A stretch of DNA of 64,000 bases from an uncultured Candidatus Saccharibacteria bacterium (GCA_946222005.1 CAMIHP010000002.1:62001-126000), one strand, 5' to 3'. Shown: positions 26,100 to 34,678, counted from the first letter of the stretch. Notes: a model not told the origin generated them from the sequence alone. Numbers and translations are program-made.

Positions 26100-27326
26100 A
26101 TACCGCACGCTACCAAACGGTATTTTGCGCTTCATCTGCGTAGCAATGCCGAGAGTATCGGCTGGCTGGACGGTGTGTGGGCCGTAGAACTGGTTGATCT
26201 CGTCGATTGCGGCGGTGAGAGCCTGGCGAGCTGATGGGTCGTCGAAGAGTGCGAGCTGCGCGTCTGTCTCGCTCGTAAGAAGATAACACGACATGCCAAT
26301 CTCATAGGCGGGCAGTGGCATCGATTGGGTGAGCTGCTTGACGATATGAAAGAGCGTGACGCCATCACACAGTGGATGCTCACGACGCTCGTGGTTGTGC
26401 CAGCGGCCTGTTTGATAACTTTTGGCATAGAGGCGCACACCACGGGCGCGCACATATTGCTGCCGGAGCGCAGCCGCGATGTCTTCGCAGAGGACGTGGA
26501 AGCGGCGCAAGACTTGATCGTAATTGAGATTTGGCTGATCAAGGACGAACTGTCGCCCGACTGTCTTAAGCGGGCGCTCATCACTATCTACCTCCCAACC
26601 GCGCAGCCGCTTATACCAGTCGCGTCCTGGCTTGCCATGAAACACCATGTGCTCGAGCGTTGCTTCGTCTGCGGCCAGAAAGTCGAGTGGTGTCTGGATA
26701 CCAACCTGGTGGAGGCGCTTGCTGTAGCCAGCGGCAATACCAGTGAGGTCTTCGAGCGATAGTGTAGCGAGTACTGCATGGAGATTGTCTGCAGTGATGC
26801 AAGTTAGGCCATCGGGTTTATTGATACCGGCAGCAATCTTAGCTAGCCAGCGGTTGGTGCCAATGCCAACATTGCAGCGCATGTAGTCGCCAACCTCGCT
26901 GCGGAGGCGCTGCTTGATCTTCTGGCCGATTGCCAGCGCGCCGCGTGCCCGGATGTCGGGCGGGCTTTGGCTTAGGTCGATTACCCCCTCATCAATGCTT
27001 TTCATGGTGGCACTGGGCGAGTAGTCGCTAAGGATGGTTGCAAGTCGGTGGTAGACATAGCGATACTTGGGTGGGTCACTTTCTAGCGGAACAATATCGG
27101 GGCAAAGTAGTCGCGCTGCGGGTAATCGCATACCGGTGTGTACGCCACGCGCTTTGGCTTCGTAGCTTGCGGTGACGATAGCTGCGTGTTGGTTGCGCCG
27201 ATTAACAATAACGACTGGCCGGTGGCGGAGTAACGGCCGAGATTGCTGCTCGATCGTGGCAAAGCAGCTATTAAGATCGATATGCATCATCAGTGGTGGG
27301 GCGGGATTGATATTGCTATGAGACAT
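26094..27326 (-). CDS. dinB: Y-family DNA polymerase (Pol IV/ImuB-like)
   Basis: This 410-residue translesion polymerase has MHIDLNSCFATIEQQ (first metal aspartate and steric-gate region), the finger segment TASYEAKARGVHTGM, KSIDEGVIDLS (catalytic D-E), thumb HhH-like DLTGIAAGYSKRLHQVG and a C-terminal little-finger domain (KTVGRQFVLDQPN). It bypasses damaged bases at the cost of fidelity. It starts inside the end of the 88-residue gene upstream (11-base overlap), so the two are co-translated. Acidic catalytic residues are preserved, unlike inactive ImuB. Confidence 0.92.
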   Translation of the reverse strand: MSHSNINPAPPLMMHIDLNSCFATIEQQSRPLLRHRPVVIVNRRNQHAAIVTASYEAKARGVHTGMRLPAARLLCPDIVPLESDPPKYRYVYHRLATILSDYSPSATMKSIDEGVIDLSQSPPDIRARGALAIGQKIKQRLRSEVGDYMRCNVGIGTNRWLAKIAAGINKPDGLTCITADNLHAVLATLSLEDLTGIAAGYSKRLHQVGIQTPLDFLAADEATLEHMVFHGKPGRDWYKRLRGWEVDSDERPLKTVGRQFVLDQPNLNYDQVLRRFHVLCEDIAAALRQQYVRARGVRLYAKSYQTGRWHNHERREHPLCDGVTLFHIVKQLTQSMPLPAYEIGMSCYLLTSETDAQLALFDDPSARQALTAAIDEINQFYGPHTVQPADTLGIATQMKRKIPFGSVRYL

Positions 27327-27582
27327 GATCGGCCTCGCGTGTGAGCCGCCATACTAGTGTGATACTGTCAAACTCGAGGCGGTAATCAGCCTGCTCATCT
27401 GTCACATCGAAGATATGCACCGTACGTGCACCGCGCTGATGCTCGAAGCCTAGGCCGATTCGCCTGATCGTCACTTCCTGGCCATTACCGCGCCGAAATT
27501 TGACTGGCTGACATGGCTGGTGCCCACGCCGAAAAATCGCTACCACCTCCACGACTTCATCAAGATATAGTTCATCATCCAT
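27316..27582 (-). CDS. Small protein coupled to Y-family polymerase
   Basis: This 88-residue beta-rich protein (LDEVVEVVAIFRRG, VKFRRGNGQEVTIRRIGLGF, ADYRLEFDSITLVWRL) starts leaderlessly: TATACT ends 7 bases before ATG 27582. Its stop lies inside the polymerase gene. It resembles in size and general pattern the small DUF6504-type proteins found next to Y-family polymerases, but I cannot confirm this. A polymerase cofactor is a reasonable guess. Confidence 0.7.
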   Translation of the reverse strand: MDDELYLDEVVEVVAIFRRGHQPCQPVKFRRGNGQEVTIRRIGLGFEHQRGARTVHIFDVTDEQADYRLEFDSITLVWRLTREADHVS

Positions 27583-27612
27583 TGTTCTTAGTATAGCGCA
27601 TGAGCTAGGCAC

Positions 27613-27915
27613 GGTCGATGAGTAAGAACCCAGTAACAGAGGTAGAGTGTGCGTATGCTCAAGTGATGTATTGCTATGCTAGTACCCTGTACGACTCTCG
27701 CTCTACAAGAAAACACCCTATAGAAGTGAGATAAAAACCAAACTTTTTATATAGGGCTAAAGGAAAATGACGCGCAGCTCTTACATACTGTATTGCCTCG
27801 CACAAGAGCATAGCGAAGACGAAGAAGGGGATATTTACAAAACGAACAGCGCCAGCTGTTCTTGGCTAAGTTGTCATAATAAAGCTAATGCAATAGAGCG
27901 GCGCAGCTCAGAAAA
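27613..27915. other. Intergenic stretch with dispersed short motif
   Basis: 303 bases without a gene I accept. It holds one copy of ACAGAGGTAGA (27636-27646), also found in three other intergenic regions here. Confidence 0.45.
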
Positions 27916-28089
27916 TTATTTCTGCTTACGGCTCTCGATGAACGTCATAATAAGCCAGATAATGACGACGATTGCTGCGAGCGAGAGTAGTCCATTGATG
28001 ATCCATGCGGCCAGCTTTAGTGCTGCACCAAGCAGCCATGCGGCAATAATGACAATAGCGATTGTGAGAATAAGTCGAGATAATTTCAT
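27916..28089 (-). CDS. 57-residue two-helix membrane protein
   Basis: This short gene starts with MKLSRLIL and ends FIESRKQK. Two hydrophobic helices (~6-22 and ~32-50) are joined by KLAAW. AAGG lies right before ATG, and a minus-strand TATACT ends 6 bases before it. That -10 overlaps the -10 of divergent mutY. The sequence is reminiscent of tiny lmo0937-type membrane proteins. Clean start, basic C-terminus and a good promoter argue it is real. Confidence 0.72.
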   Translation of the reverse strand: MKLSRLILTIAIVIIAAWLLGAALKLAAWIINGLLSLAAIVVIIWLIMTFIESRKQK

Positions 28090-28095
28090 CCTTCT

Positions 28096-28103
28096 AGTAT
28101 ACT
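28096..28103. promoter_or_regulatory. Overlapping divergent -10 boxes (28089 gene / mutY)
   Basis: The palindromic AGTATACT contains TATACT on each strand: 28098-28103 (+) and 28101-28096 (-). Each ends 6 bases from an ATG, at 28110 and 28089. Polymerase can occupy only one orientation at a time. Confidence 0.65.
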
Positions 28104-28109
28104 ATACTT

Positions 28110-28865
28110 ATGGACACAGCGCAATTCCAGGCCATGATATGGCACAAAGCCAAGCAGCTCTACCGCCCGATGCCGTGGCGCAGCCAGCCAACGCTGTACT
28201 ATGTGCTGGTGAGCGAGCTCATGCTGCAGCAGACGCAGGTAGTGCGGGTGCTGCCTAAGTTTGCCGAGTTTACCGCGCAGTTCCCGACCATCGAGGCTTT
28301 GGCGGCTGCTCAGCTGCCAGCGGTGCTGCAGGCCTGGCAGGGCTTGGGGTATAATCGCCGGGCCAAGTACCTCCACAGCGCGGCGCAGGCGATTGCCGCT
28401 GGTGCACCTATTGCGACGCAGGCCGACCTTGTGGCATTGCCTGGTGTTGGTGTAAATACCGCTGGGGCCATCATGAATTACGTGCATCAAATCCCAACCG
28501 CCTTTGTAGAGACCAATATCCGCACGGTGTATTTTAATCACTTTTTTGCTGGGCAGGAGCGCGTGGCAGATAGGGATGTGCTGGCGCTGGTGGAGCAGAC
28601 GATGGATAAAGAGCAGCCCCGCCAGTGGTTCTGGGCGCTGATGGACTACGGCGCCGAGCTGAAGGCGGCGGGCAAGAGTCAGCTCGGTACCAGCCGGCAC
28701 TACACGCGGCAGTCGCGCTTTGCTGGCAGCCTGCGCCAGATGCGGGGTGAAATTGTGCGGCGCATGGCGCAGGGGCAACCACTGAGCGCCATTACCCAGG
28801 AGCTGCAGGGTGACCCGCGTTTTGCTGCTGCACTGGATGGACTACGGAAGGATGGGCTTGTATGA
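28110..28865 (+). CDS. mutY: MutY-like adenine glycosylase lacking the iron-sulfur cluster
   Basis: This 251-residue HhH-GPD glycosylase has VSELMLQQTQV with catalytic Glu36, WQGLGYNRRAKYL and hairpin-helix-hairpin LPGVGVNTAGAI, all typical of MutY (removes A opposite 8-oxoG). Two departures: the usual catalytic Asp (in ILDGNVKRV of E. coli) is Glu134 in FVETNIRTV, and the protein has no cysteine at all, so the C-terminal 4Fe-4S loop is missing. The NUDIX-like C-terminal 8-oxoG recognition domain is also absent. It starts leaderlessly and overlaps the next gene by ATGA. Confidence 0.85.
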   Translation: MDTAQFQAMIWHKAKQLYRPMPWRSQPTLYYVLVSELMLQQTQVVRVLPKFAEFTAQFPTIEALAAAQLPAVLQAWQGLGYNRRAKYLHSAAQAIAAGAPIATQADLVALPGVGVNTAGAIMNYVHQIPTAFVETNIRTVYFNHFFAGQERVADRDVLALVEQTMDKEQPRQWFWALMDYGAELKAAGKSQLGTSRHYTRQSRFAGSLRQMRGEIVRRMAQGQPLSAITQELQGDPRFAAALDGLRKDGLV

Positions 28866-29164
28866 GTGAGTTAGCTCTCACGCGAGCAGAGGCCATTGCG
28901 CTATGTCACACGTGGGCGCGGATGCTTCGCCGAGAGTATACGATTGACACGCTGGTGCGTGACTATGGCGATGGGGTGCTTATGTCTGACCAGCTGGCCT
29001 ATCCGCTTGAGATGCAGCCATGGATCACGCCAGAGGCCGAGCCGCTCCTCTGGGCGATTCGCGACCATGCGGTTGACGTCGATATTGACCACACCCGGCG
29101 AGCTGATTGGGAGAAGCTACTGGAGCTGATCGACCAGTTGCCAAAGAATGGTGCGGCAAAATGA
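28862..29164 (+). CDS. Hypothetical protein coupled to mutY
   Basis: This 100-residue soluble acidic protein has no recognised domain. It is translationally coupled to mutY by an ATGA overlap. It contains ALCHTWARMLRREYTIDTLV and ends in a helical LEKLLELIDQLPKN-like segment. No function can be assigned. Confidence 0.68.
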   Translation: MSELALTRAEAIALCHTWARMLRREYTIDTLVRDYGDGVLMSDQLAYPLEMQPWITPEAEPLLWAIRDHAVDVDIDHTRRADWEKLLELIDQLPKNGAAK

Positions 29165-29337
29165 GCAGAGATGCCAAGCTTTTTTCTAGAGTGTGATGAA
29201 ACCAGCCATTATGATTTAATGACTATGCCATAAACAATGATGAACATTCACTAAATATATTCATATCCATAAAACTTAGCAAGTTATAGAAGAAAGATAA
29301 ATAACAGAGGTAGAATCATTAGAATTGTTTGCAGCTC

Positions 29338-29880
29338 TTACAGTTGTACACCAAGCCATCCAGCGAGCACTGTTCCAGCGCCATAGGCCAGGGCAGCAGC
29401 AATAGCACCGAGAGCGAGAGTTTGCAGGGCAGCAACGAGTGGATTCTCGCCACCAACTTTGCCCTTGATATAGCCAATTGCTACAAAGGTGAGCGCTGTC
29501 GCTCCTGAGCTGATGTAAAACAGCAGAGGATGAGCCGCGCTCGAGCCGCGTGCCAGCACATGGGCAAGATAGGGGATAACAGGCACACTACCAACGACAA
29601 CGAAGGCAGCAAAGGTCATGAAGCCGATGATTTTTGGCGAGGCGCGTTTGCTTGTACTCCGCGCCGACTCATCATGCTCAGCACTGGCTGCGAGGTAGGC
29701 ACTAGCACCCATCGAGAAGCCATCGGCAATAAGGTTAGCTGCGCCCAGCACCAAGATAATTGCACTCGAGATACCCGCGCCAGCACTGGCTGCTACCACA
29801 GCAAAGGTTGTGACGGTGCCATCGACTGCACCATAGACAAATTCAGAAATATAACGTTTGAGGACAGGTTTCATATTCAT
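29338..29880 (-). CDS. VIT1/CCC1-family membrane transporter
   Basis: This 180-residue member of the vacuolar-iron-transporter-like family has the N-terminal EFVYGAVDGTVTTFAVVA and LGAANLIADGFSMGASAYLA helices, which carry the Asp and Met residues of the metal path. A short charged cytoplasmic loop and three more helices follow. The predicted role is Fe2+/Mn2+ export or detoxification in the cytoplasmic membrane. The charged metal-binding loop is shorter than in eukaryotic VIT1. TATACT lies 9 bases before ATG 29880; ATG 29874 is also possible. Confidence 0.85.
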   Translation of the reverse strand: MNMKPVLKRYISEFVYGAVDGTVTTFAVVAASAGAGISSAIILVLGAANLIADGFSMGASAYLAASAEHDESARSTSKRASPKIIGFMTFAAFVVVGSVPVIPYLAHVLARGSSAAHPLLFYISSGATALTFVAIGYIKGKVGGENPLVAALQTLALGAIAAALAYGAGTVLAGWLGVQL

Positions 29881-30140
29881 AACTTGGTTAGTATAGCATA
29901 GTAGGGTGCAAACGCAAAAAATTGTGCTGTGGGTAGGTGAATGCTTTGGTGTTACAGCCTCCCGTACTATAGATTCTTCGTGCTATAAAATTGGTGATTG
30001 CTGAAGGTAGCTCCCTTGGAATGAGTGCGAAAATCATCAGTGCAATTGAATGAATAGTTAAAAAATATATCCAGCGTAATAAATACACAGAAAAAGAATT
30101 TAGCAAGAGATGAGATAGGAAACCGCTAGGGTCCGGCTGC

Positions 30141-31616
30141 TCACTCGTTTGATTGCTTAGGCTTGAGGAGAAGCTGATTGCGCTCGGCAGTGCGCGTCCG
30201 CGCCTCATCTAGCAGAGTGACACCTTCTTGCGAGCTGAGGCTAACGATCCGCACATACTCGCTCTTGGTCTTCTTGTCGTAGCCTGAGACAGCGACGAGG
30301 CCGAGTTGTTCGTCGGCATAAATGACGTTCTCTTTCTCACCGCTGTAGTCGATTTTGTTAAAGAGGCTTACATCTAGCAGTGCTGTACCGCGGCCATTGT
30401 CCCACGTGGCAAAGACACCAATGCGGCGCTGCACTGCATCTAGATCGGTCGAGTCAAATGGCGTATCTTTATCGATATACTCGATGATTGGCGCAAAGAC
30501 CAGCGTATCGGCCTTGGGGAGGATCGTCTTGAGCGCGTGGTCAGCGGGTAGTGAGTATGCTAGAGCGAAACGTTTGCGAAAGTCATATGAGAGCGGGTAG
30601 CGTCCATCGGTCGACGTGGTGCACTCGACCTGGAGGCGCGAATCGAGGAAGGTAAGCTCGGCGGGCGAGTATATTGGTTTATGCTCCTCTGTTGCGGTGA
30701 CTTCATTCGTTATTTGGCTCACCTTTGTATCGGCATCGGTGTAGACCATAGAATTACCCATAACAGTGACGGGGGAGGCGTATTCATTCACAGCGTCAGA
30801 CTTATCGCGCTTGCTGAGGCCGCAGCCCATAGCAAGCAGCTGCTGGATAGTATCGACAGCACAATACTGCGTTATATTGCCCTCGGCATCAGTAATGAGG
30901 CAGTCCATCACCATCTCATGCCCCATGCCTTTGCCGAACTGCTTTTCCTTGCTGGGGTCGCTGTTTTTCTCATCTCTCGAGAGTACGTGCCCAATCTCAT
31001 GGCTGTATACGTTGCCACCAGTCTTGTTGCTCAGCACAAGCACCATCGGGCCGTTGCCGCCCTTGGCTTTATCTTCGTCTGTGCTCTGGAAGGCGAGGCC
31101 GAGTACATTATTCTCCACACCCGCTGTATTAACGGCCATCAGCATGAGTGAATGCTCACCATCCTGCACGTCTAGCTGCTCGCGGTATTCTTCAGCGATT
31201 TTTTTGATTTGGTCGTTGGAGTAATAGTATTCGGTCGTGCCATCTTCTTTGGTGCGGGTGCTGCCAGGCGCAGTGTTGCAGACAAACTCGGTCATGTGGA
31301 ACTGATACGCGCCACGAGTTGTGTGGGTAATGCGGCTGGTATGGACATGTACTTCTTCGAATATCTCTTCGTTGGTCTTGCCAGGTTCGAAGCCAGCAGC
31401 ATTGAGCGCCACAACACCAAGCCGGACAACAACCGGCTGGAATGAATCTTTCTCGTGGTCTTGGTGCTGCTCTGTAGAAGGCTGAGGGGCGTCGCCGCTG
31501 GGGAGTAATGCACTAAACACTCCCAGGCCAGTCATCATCAATACCTTACGGCGTGGTAAACCTTCTGGTGTTTGGGTTGAGCCGTCTGGCGCAACTTCGG
31601 ATTTTGAGCGAGTCAT
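30141..31616 (-). CDS. Secreted zinc metalloprotease-like protein with Tat-type signal
   Basis: This 491-residue protein has an N-terminal signal with twin arginine (LPRRKVLMMTGLGVFSALLPS, residues ~20-40), suggesting Tat export of a folded protein. The zincin motif HEIGHVLSRDE lies at 206-216. It is preceded by a folded domain with LVLSNKTGGNVYS and followed by ~280 residues of unknown beta-rich sequence. HExxH plus a downstream DE is compatible with zinc-dependent peptidase activity; the third ligand is not certain. No close family is recognised. TATAAG upstream, no SD, single gene. Confidence 0.75.
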   Translation of the reverse strand: MTRSKSEVAPDGSTQTPEGLPRRKVLMMTGLGVFSALLPSGDAPQPSTEQHQDHEKDSFQPVVVRLGVVALNAAGFEPGKTNEEIFEEVHVHTSRITHTTRGAYQFHMTEFVCNTAPGSTRTKEDGTTEYYYSNDQIKKIAEEYREQLDVQDGEHSLMLMAVNTAGVENNVLGLAFQSTDEDKAKGGNGPMVLVLSNKTGGNVYSHEIGHVLSRDEKNSDPSKEKQFGKGMGHEMVMDCLITDAEGNITQYCAVDTIQQLLAMGCGLSKRDKSDAVNEYASPVTVMGNSMVYTDADTKVSQITNEVTATEEHKPIYSPAELTFLDSRLQVECTTSTDGRYPLSYDFRKRFALAYSLPADHALKTILPKADTLVFAPIIEYIDKDTPFDSTDLDAVQRRIGVFATWDNGRGTALLDVSLFNKIDYSGEKENVIYADEQLGLVAVSGYDKKTKSEYVRIVSLSSQEGVTLLDEARTRTAERNQLLLKPKQSNE

Positions 31617-31831
31617 ATTAACTATCTTATATCACGAAAGGGGTAACAATGTCAAATTATGTTGGCTTACGCTGCGTGGTTCTAGCCATCTGCAGCTTAA
31701 GATCCTTCTTTTGCAATATTAGCTCATTCTCTTATTTTGTTATTTTCTCTTTTGTAAGCATAAATAAAGCTAGGCACTCTCTCTAAAATATTCAACTTTT
31801 CTACAGAGGTAGAAGCAGATTAGTAGAAAGC

Positions 31832-31862
31832 TAAAACTCGCTTGTTACTGAAGCGAGTTTTA
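31832..31862. terminator. Bidirectional terminator-like hairpin
   Basis: A 12-bp stem TAAAACTCGCTT / AAGCGAGTTTTA with loop GTTACTG lies 22 bases beyond the stop of the minus-strand gene at 31885. Confidence 0.85.
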
Positions 31863-31884
31863 GGTGTGCTACCAGCGTGAGGTA

Positions 31885-32310
31885 CTATTGCTGCTCAGCT
31901 GGCGCTTGCGTTTGTTGCTGATTCTCGGTGTCGCTATTGGTAGAGAATAGCTGGAGTGATTCGTCACTCAGGACGTTTGGGTCAAAGGTACCATCGGCGA
32001 TCTTGCTGCGGCGCTGCTGGTACATTTTTTTGAACTCGTCGAGCGATTGCTTCGTGATACTACCCTCAGTTTTGTACGTCTCGGGCTCGGCATCGCGAGC
32101 GGCTTGCTTGCGCACCTCCTGGAAGCCAGGCCGACTGAGATCAACCTGCGCTGCGCCACTGGTGTTGTACATATCCATGGCGATCCACACCATGACGCCT
32201 GCAATAGCGATCACCCCGCAGATCATCACCAAAAAACGGTGCTCGCGCATGGTGGTTAGCTGGTGCTCGAAGTCGATCTTATTGGGTTGGTTGGGCTGGC
32301 TGCTGGGCAC
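31885..32310 (-). CDS. Small single-helix membrane protein
   Basis: This 141-residue protein has a ~30-residue basic/polar N-terminus, one membrane helix (FLVMICGVIAIAGVMVWIAM) and a ~85-residue charged C-terminal tail rich in Gln at the end. I choose the GTG at 32310 because AAGGAGGT lies 5 bases upstream of it; a longer reading from 32358 would lose that site. The start lies inside the 3' end of the preceding gene, so the pair is co-translated. Function unknown. Confidence 0.75.
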   Translation of the reverse strand: MPSSQPNQPNKIDFEHQLTTMREHRFLVMICGVIAIAGVMVWIAMDMYNTSGAAQVDLSRPGFQEVRKQAARDAEPETYKTEGSITKQSLDEFKKMYQQRRSKIADGTFDPNVLSDESLQLFSTNSDTENQQQTQAPAEQQ

Positions 32311-32842
32311 TCGGTACCTCCTTCTTGGCTGGGAATTGCTTACTATAAAATACATCAAACTGCGAACCGTACTGGCTCAGTAGCTGGTTGAGCCGCAAGG
32401 CAACATCGGCCACTCGCTTGCGACGCTCACGCACTGGCTTGATGAGGTAGTAAAACTCGACGGGCTGATCGGTGCAATCAGTCCGTAGCAACTCGGACAG
32501 CTTCTCCTCATACTGGCGGTATTCGCTGCGGAAGGCGGCAAGCTGAGTATTGTATTCTACCGTTGTCTTGGCAAGCTCCACACCGTCGAGCCGGTTGAGG
32601 GCAATGCGGCTATTGAGTGGTGCCATCAGACGGGTGGCAATCACCTCATACTGCTGCCCTTGGTTGACCCGGACAAGCCCATCGTTAGCATGGATGCGCC
32701 GCAGGGTAGACTTGACGCGGACGCAGTTCTGTTTTATTTGAGTGAGTTGATCGTTGCTGAGCGGTGCAACAGGCTCGGCATAGGCCGGAGAGCCAAGTGC
32801 AGCAGTAGCAACTATAACAACAGCAAGAAAAGTGCGCTTCAT
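32279..32842 (-). CDS. Secreted helical protein of unknown function
   Basis: This 187-residue protein has a classic Sec signal peptide (MKRTFLAVVIVATAALGSPAYA, cleavage after AYA ~22) and a mature, highly charged alpha-helical domain, probably coiled coil (~30-165), with two cysteines (NCVRV and DCTD) that may form a disulfide. A Pro/Gln tail follows. The downstream membrane protein overlaps it. No family recognised. CATAAT and GGGGAG precede ATG. Confidence 0.75.
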   Translation of the reverse strand: MKRTFLAVVIVATAALGSPAYAEPVAPLSNDQLTQIKQNCVRVKSTLRRIHANDGLVRVNQGQQYEVIATRLMAPLNSRIALNRLDGVELAKTTVEYNTQLAAFRSEYRQYEEKLSELLRTDCTDQPVEFYYLIKPVRERRKRVADVALRLNQLLSQYGSQFDVFYSKQFPAKKEVPSAQQPAQPTQ

Positions 32843-32986
32843 AGCTCCCCATTATGACGCATCAGAGGAGATTGGTCAAATAGTTTGCCTAGATTGAATT
32901 AAATTCTTGTGTCGCTCCGGTTGGCCACTATCTTACGCAGATTTTGCGTTAGCACCTTCAAGCTTAGCACAAAACCTGGGAGTTCT

Positions 32987-33703
32987 TTAAGGGTGGTGTG
33001 ATGCCATCTGTATAATAACTACAATAACTGCAAGAACAAAAGCCATGAAAGGTATTGCAAGACCAATAGCAACACCAATCTTGAGTCCTTGGTCGTCACC
33101 ATCAACGAATTTGGCAGATGGTGCGTATGTCTGAATATTCCACCACCACCAGTTGTAGTGGTTGTTGAGAGCATCTTGAACGGTATGGGAATAATAAAGG
33201 ATTCCCATACCAGGTGACACACCGGCGCTCAGGGCGTTGAGTAATCGCGTGTTCGCTCCGGCAAAGTTAAATTGGTTGCGTTGACCGTTGACCCAGACAA
33301 TAATAAAGCTTGACTCAGTTCTTGCTTTGGTAATCTGCTGTGGGTCGATGTCAAAGATAACACCGATTGATTGACCCATCGAAGCATCTACATCAATAGC
33401 ACGGATACGGTTGGTGCTCGTCCATTCGAGAACACAGGGTGTCTCATTGAAATAACCAGTGCTATACCAGACAAATGTTGCTGCAATGAGTGGTGTGCCA
33501 TCAAAGACGCTGCTATAACTAGCCTCAATAGTAGGTTGCAATGATTGGGCAGTAGGTAACTGCATTGGCTGCATACTGGGCTGAGGGAGAGGGTTTGCTG
33601 CAACAGGAGTCCGGCCAATTGGTGGTGCGGGTTGCATAGTTGGTGTTGGTGGGTAGTATAAGGTGGTTTGCGGGTATACAGGTGTCGTGGGCTGCTGATT
33701 CAT
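32987..33703 (-). CDS. Tail-anchored protein with PH-like central domain (paralogue A)
   Basis: This 238-residue protein has a disordered Pro/Gln/Thr-rich N-terminus (~1-60) and a beta-rich central domain (~62-150; SSVFDGTPL, VLEWTSTNRIRAIDVD, DIDPQQITKA, SSFIIVWVNGQRNQFNFAG), resembling PH/GRAM-type membrane-binding folds in pattern only. A tryptophan cluster (YNWWWWNIQTYAP) and one C-terminal membrane helix follow. Leaderless start: TATAAT ends 6 bases before ATG. A homologue lies 192 bases upstream on the same strand. Function unknown. Confidence 0.75.
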   Translation of the reverse strand: MNQQPTTPVYPQTTLYYPPTPTMQPAPPIGRTPVAANPLPQPSMQPMQLPTAQSLQPTIEASYSSVFDGTPLIAATFVWYSTGYFNETPCVLEWTSTNRIRAIDVDASMGQSIGVIFDIDPQQITKARTESSFIIVWVNGQRNQFNFAGANTRLLNALSAGVSPGMGILYYSHTVQDALNNHYNWWWWNIQTYAPSAKFVDGDDQGLKIGVAIGLAIPFMAFVLAVIVVIIQMASHHP

Positions 33704-33793
33704 GGAAGTATTATACTATATAACTTGAGATCGGCAAGTACGAAGATGTTTTGCGGTATATATTTTTGGTTGTAGACTTCCTATAGAAGTAAC

Positions 33794-33815
33794 AATGCAG
33801 GAGTATGCCTGCATT
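33794..33815. terminator. Hairpin downstream of paralogue B
   Basis: An 8-bp stem AATGCAGG / CCTGCATT with loop AGTATG, without a strong U-tract. Likely end of the 33896 gene on the minus strand. Confidence 0.5.
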
Positions 33816-33895
33816 TGCTGTATCTATTATATGGTGTCTTGGGCACTGTTGTTTATTAGAAAATAAGTCAATCAGCTTGCTGGAGTCATCTGGTT

Positions 33896-34678
33896 TTATG
33901 ATAATAATGCCATAATAAAGGCGATAAATACTACTATGATTGGTATCACAAAAGCTATGATGAGGGCTATGTTGACGCCATTGTTGATAATCATCGCGTC
34001 GCGCTCGAAGCCGTCAACAATCTTAGCATAGGGTGCGTAGGCTTGGATGGCAGCCCACCACCAGTCGTAGTCGTTGTTGAGGGCTCGCTCGATGTTGTGG
34101 CCATAGAGTGCACCGCCAACGCCAGGTGACACTGCAGCACCAAGGCCCGCTAGCAGCTGAGCGCTCGCTCCAGCAAAGTCGAATTGAATACGCTGACCAT
34201 TGACCCATATAATGATAAAGCTTGCCTCGACCGCCGCTTTGGTGATCTGCTGCGGATCGATGTCGAGCACTACACCGATCATTTGATTTGTTTGGGGGTC
34301 AAAGTCGACGGCGCGGATGCGGTTGGTCGTCGTCCATTCGAGAATGCAGGGGACTTGGCTCAAGATGGTGCGGTTGTGGTAGTGCGAGACGGGTGTTGCC
34401 ATAACGAGTGGTGTGCCATCGAAAACACTGCTGTAGTTGGCGTCCATTGCTGCTGGTGCAGGCTGTGGCGCTGGCTGCATAACAAGAGGAACGGGCTGCT
34501 GAGCGGGTAATTGCTCGGCTGGCTGGGTGAGGCTATCCTGGAGCGTTGGCTCTGATGACTGCTGTGGCTGTGTTTGCACTGGCTGCTGTGGATAATATTG
34601 TGTTGGTGGCGCAGGCTGAGCCTGGGGTGGGGCCACCGGCTGTGATCGATTAGGATAAGAAGGAAATTGCTGATTCAT
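33896..34678 (-). CDS. Tail-anchored protein with PH-like central domain (paralogue B)
   Basis: This 260-residue protein is similar in architecture and sequence to the gene at 32987. It has a Pro/Gln-rich N-terminus with repeated QPQQ/QPAP, then SSVFDGTPLVMAT, ILEWTTTNRIRAVDFD, DIDPQQITKAAVEASFIIIWVNGQR, DYDWWWAAIQAYAPYAK, and a C-terminal membrane helix. TATAAT ends 6 bases before ATG, exactly as in its paralogue. Tandem duplication with conserved core and diverged tails suggests a lineage-specific envelope family. Confidence 0.76.
   Translation of the reverse strand: MNQQFPSYPNRSQPVAPPQAQPAPPTQYYPQQPVQTQPQQSSEPTLQDSLTQPAEQLPAQQPVPLVMQPAPQPAPAAMDANYSSVFDGTPLVMATPVSHYHNRTILSQVPCILEWTTTNRIRAVDFDPQTNQMIGVVLDIDPQQITKAAVEASFIIIWVNGQRIQFDFAGASAQLLAGLGAAVSPGVGGALYGHNIERALNNDYDWWWAAIQAYAPYAKIVDGFERDAMIINNGVNIALIIAFVIPIIVVFIAFIMALLS

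Noticed and set aside
27767..28258. 163-codon plus-strand ORF
   Set aside because: Low-complexity translation antisense to the 57-residue membrane protein and overlapping the start of mutY in another frame; no start signals.
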